This document shows, piece by piece, positions 34,345 to 35,649 of a stretch of 35,649 nucleotides of DNA (position 1 is the stretch's first letter; each line of letters opens with the position of its first letter). Both the position numbers and the translations under genes were made by a program. Under the pieces are notes generated by a model. The model ran no database searches and was not told the origin of the DNA. It saw only the letters and a list, made by a program, of their open reading frames with translations. Source of the DNA: Nitrospira japonica (lineage in GTDB: Bacteria > Nitrospirota > Thermodesulfovibrionia > UBA6902); the NCBI GenBank assembly GCA_020723105.1, contig DYJL01000029.1, positions 1 through 35,649 on the forward strand. The letters are read 5' to 3'.

Positions 34345-34758
34345 CTAATCCCAATAGTCTTTTTTAATTTGACCATCGGGCTCGATAACGTAATCAATTC
34401 TTAATCCTTCCGATATATCAAACCAATAGCGTCCGTATTCTTCAAATTTCTGATTTATCACCCATTGATCACCTTTATCAGTCTTAATTCCTATCCAAAA
34501 ATAATTGTATTCACTAATCACAGACCACTTGATATGAATCCACTCCCCATTTTTTAAATTTTCTTGCTGACCTTTAGCAAATAAATATTCAAAACTTTGC
34601 CCTGATATCTGGATGGGATCAACATAATAATATTTTGAAATCTCTAATGTTTGCCTGGTCTCATTTGTAATAAGTACCCTATATCTGCTTGGAGAAGCAC
34701 ATGAAACAAGCAAGAGCAATGATGTCGTTAGAATTAAATACAATTTGTAACTTTTCAT
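34345..34758 (-). CDS. lipoprotein, putative immunity for rhs tip 1
   Basis: 137 residues with signal peptide and lipobox LVSCA (Cys20). The soluble part SRYRVLITNETRQTLEISKY ... GEWIHIKWSVISEYNYFWIG is beta-rich, reminiscent of small Ig-like inhibitor folds. It begins 3 bp after the stop of the rhs tip at 34762. If that tip is a phospholipase, a periplasmic lipoprotein is where an inhibitor would be needed. No named family was recognised. Confidence 0.75.
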   Translation of the reverse strand: MKSYKLYLILTTSLLLLVSCASPSRYRVLITNETRQTLEISKYYYVDPIQISGQSFEYLFAKGQQENLKNGEWIHIKWSVISEYNYFWIGIKTDKGDQWVINQKFEEYGRYWFDISEGLRIDYVIEPDGQIKKDYWD

Positions 34759-34761
34759 GTT

Positions 34762-35649
34762 TTAATGCTGAACATTTTTATATGCCGCCCCTCCTCCCAA
34801 AGACACCGCCCCATAATACATCGGACTTATTGCTAACCCAACTGCTGCTTTAAGAAAACCATTCCTTTGAAATGCGAGATTTGAGACGGAGCCTTTCACC
34901 ATACCTGAAAAAATCCCAAAATCAACAACGTTTTTATTAGCACCAGGGGTCTCATATCCAATATCATGATTATCAGAAGGCTTATAGCCCGCAGCTATGG
35001 TCCCTACCATATCAATAATAGAATTAAAGATAGCATTACCACATTCTGAACCATAGCCATTACGTGCTCGACTATTTACTCCATTCTTATAAGTATCCTT
35101 CAAGTCCTGCACATCAACATTAAAGCCGGCTCGCTTCGTCCCTGTATCATAATACGCTCCCATCAACCCGGGTCTCGCAGACCATCCACTATTGCTATGT
35201 CCTACTGCAAACGACGCAGGCCCAAAGCCTGACCCAATGCTAACAGAATAAATTCCCTCGTTAAAATAATATGAGGCTGAATAACTGACTACCCCTGGAA
35301 TAGCGCCACTCTCCGCGTAATAAAACCCCATGTTTGAATCATATCCTAAAGTAGCCCAGCCCCCCAGTCCACCACCTATATCATAGTCAGGAGTAGAGAT
35401 ATTAGCGTACCCACCTACCCCAATCCCTATGCCAGCGTGGGTTATATCCACGCCATTTCTAAAGTCAAACCCGATTTCACCGCCAATGCCTATGAAAAGA
35501 CCAATATCAAGTTGCTCAATACCAAGCACATCATCCATCACTTTACTTACAGCATCTTCAAGAAAGCTAAAAATACCGTGTCCTGTAGGATCAATATATA
35601 TAACCGGATTATTTGCGCAGTAGCTATACCGATTCAGCGTCTGCGGATC
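34762..35649 (-). CDS. RHS repeat protein, C-terminal part with phospholipase A2-like tip (partial at window edge)
   Basis: The frame is open to the right edge. It enters with the conserved RHS core end DPQTLNRYSYCANNPVIYID and PTGHG, after which the variable tip begins (DDVLGIEQLDIGLFIGIGGE ...; glycine/tyrosine-rich strands). Near the C-terminus comes GYKPSDNHDIGYETPGANKN and VVDFGIFSGM (HD codons at 34963-34968), like the D-x-HD-x-x-Y helix and following segment of phospholipase A2-type toxins, but with the usual cysteines replaced. RHS proteins enclose such tips in a shell and deliver them by type VI or other secretion. The lipoprotein gene follows after 3 bp. Toxin activity is inferred. 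Confidence 0.75.
   Translation of the reverse strand, partial: DPQTLNRYSYCANNPVIYIDPTGHGIFSFLEDAVSKVMDDVLGIEQLDIGLFIGIGGEIGFDFRNGVDITHAGIGIGVGGYANISTPDYDIGGGLGGWATLGYDSNMGFYYAESGAIPGVVSYSASYYFNEGIYSVSIGSGFGPASFAVGHSNSGWSARPGLMGAYYDTGTKRAGFNVDVQDLKDTYKNGVNSRARNGYGSECGNAIFNSIIDMVGTIAAGYKPSDNHDIGYETPGANKNVVDFGIFSGMVKGSVSNLAFQRNGFLKAAVGLAISPMYYGAVSLGGGAAYKNVQH

Overview
The window looks like a chromosomal segment of a Gram-negative bacterium: it has outer-membrane and lipoprotein genes, a spore-coat-U-type secreted protein pair, a periplasmic adaptor and a superoxide-reductase-type domain. Gene content and style are compatible with Nitrospirota or a Desulfobacterota-like anaerobe. That placement is inference; no rRNA gene is present, and I saw no tRNA or CRISPR array.

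Layout. (1) 1-1.0 kb: two tandem spore coat U domain genes, one cut at its 3' end by sequence resembling an insertion-sequence terminus. (2) 1.5-6.3 kb: core genes: rsmE carrying an in-frame 28-bp palindrome; a tight der-yihY-small protein operon on the opposite strand; a PilZ / zinc-ribbon / superoxide-reductase fusion behind a consensus sigma-70 promoter; bioD. (3) 6.3-14.5 kb: accessory block: SNF2-type helicase, DUF4062-type protein, a MazEF-like toxin-antitoxin pair abutting a beheaded DUF3368 gene, and an orphan, frameshifted, diverged copy of rpoC with no rpoB beside it. This block separates bioD from the rest of the biotin genes. (4) 14.6-17.2 kb: SDR (FabG-like), bioF, queE. (5) 17.3-24.6 kb: nfeD and slipin, usually neighbours, are separated here by a Fic-family relic and a four-gene MacAB-like efflux/lipoprotein-type ABC operon on the opposite strand; a PGPGW-type membrane protein follows.

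(6) 24.6-30.6 kb: a graveyard of mobile DNA (decayed IS1182-like and IS1634-like elements, half a DNA methyltransferase, a frameshifted CHC2 primase, DUF5659 and SymE-like genes) next to an intact three-gene XRE / DUF4258 / YgiT-zinc-finger operon. (7) 30.6-35.65 kb: the 3' side of an rhs locus. Three RHS-type C-terminal tips on the minus strand are each coupled (4-bp overlap, 0-bp and 3-bp gap) to a small lipoprotein gene. The tips carry His-Asp motifs, and the right-most resembles a phospholipase-A2-like toxin. The spacers between modules carry a RAYT-type repeat and tails of XRE regulators, and one module is cut by a RAYT transposase element. I read this as a reservoir of displaced toxin tips with cognate lipoprotein immunity genes, fed by the rhs gene that continues past the right edge.

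The most notable items are the PilZ-superoxide reductase fusion, the rhs tip/lipoprotein array, the orphan decaying rpoC and the palindromic element inside rsmE.
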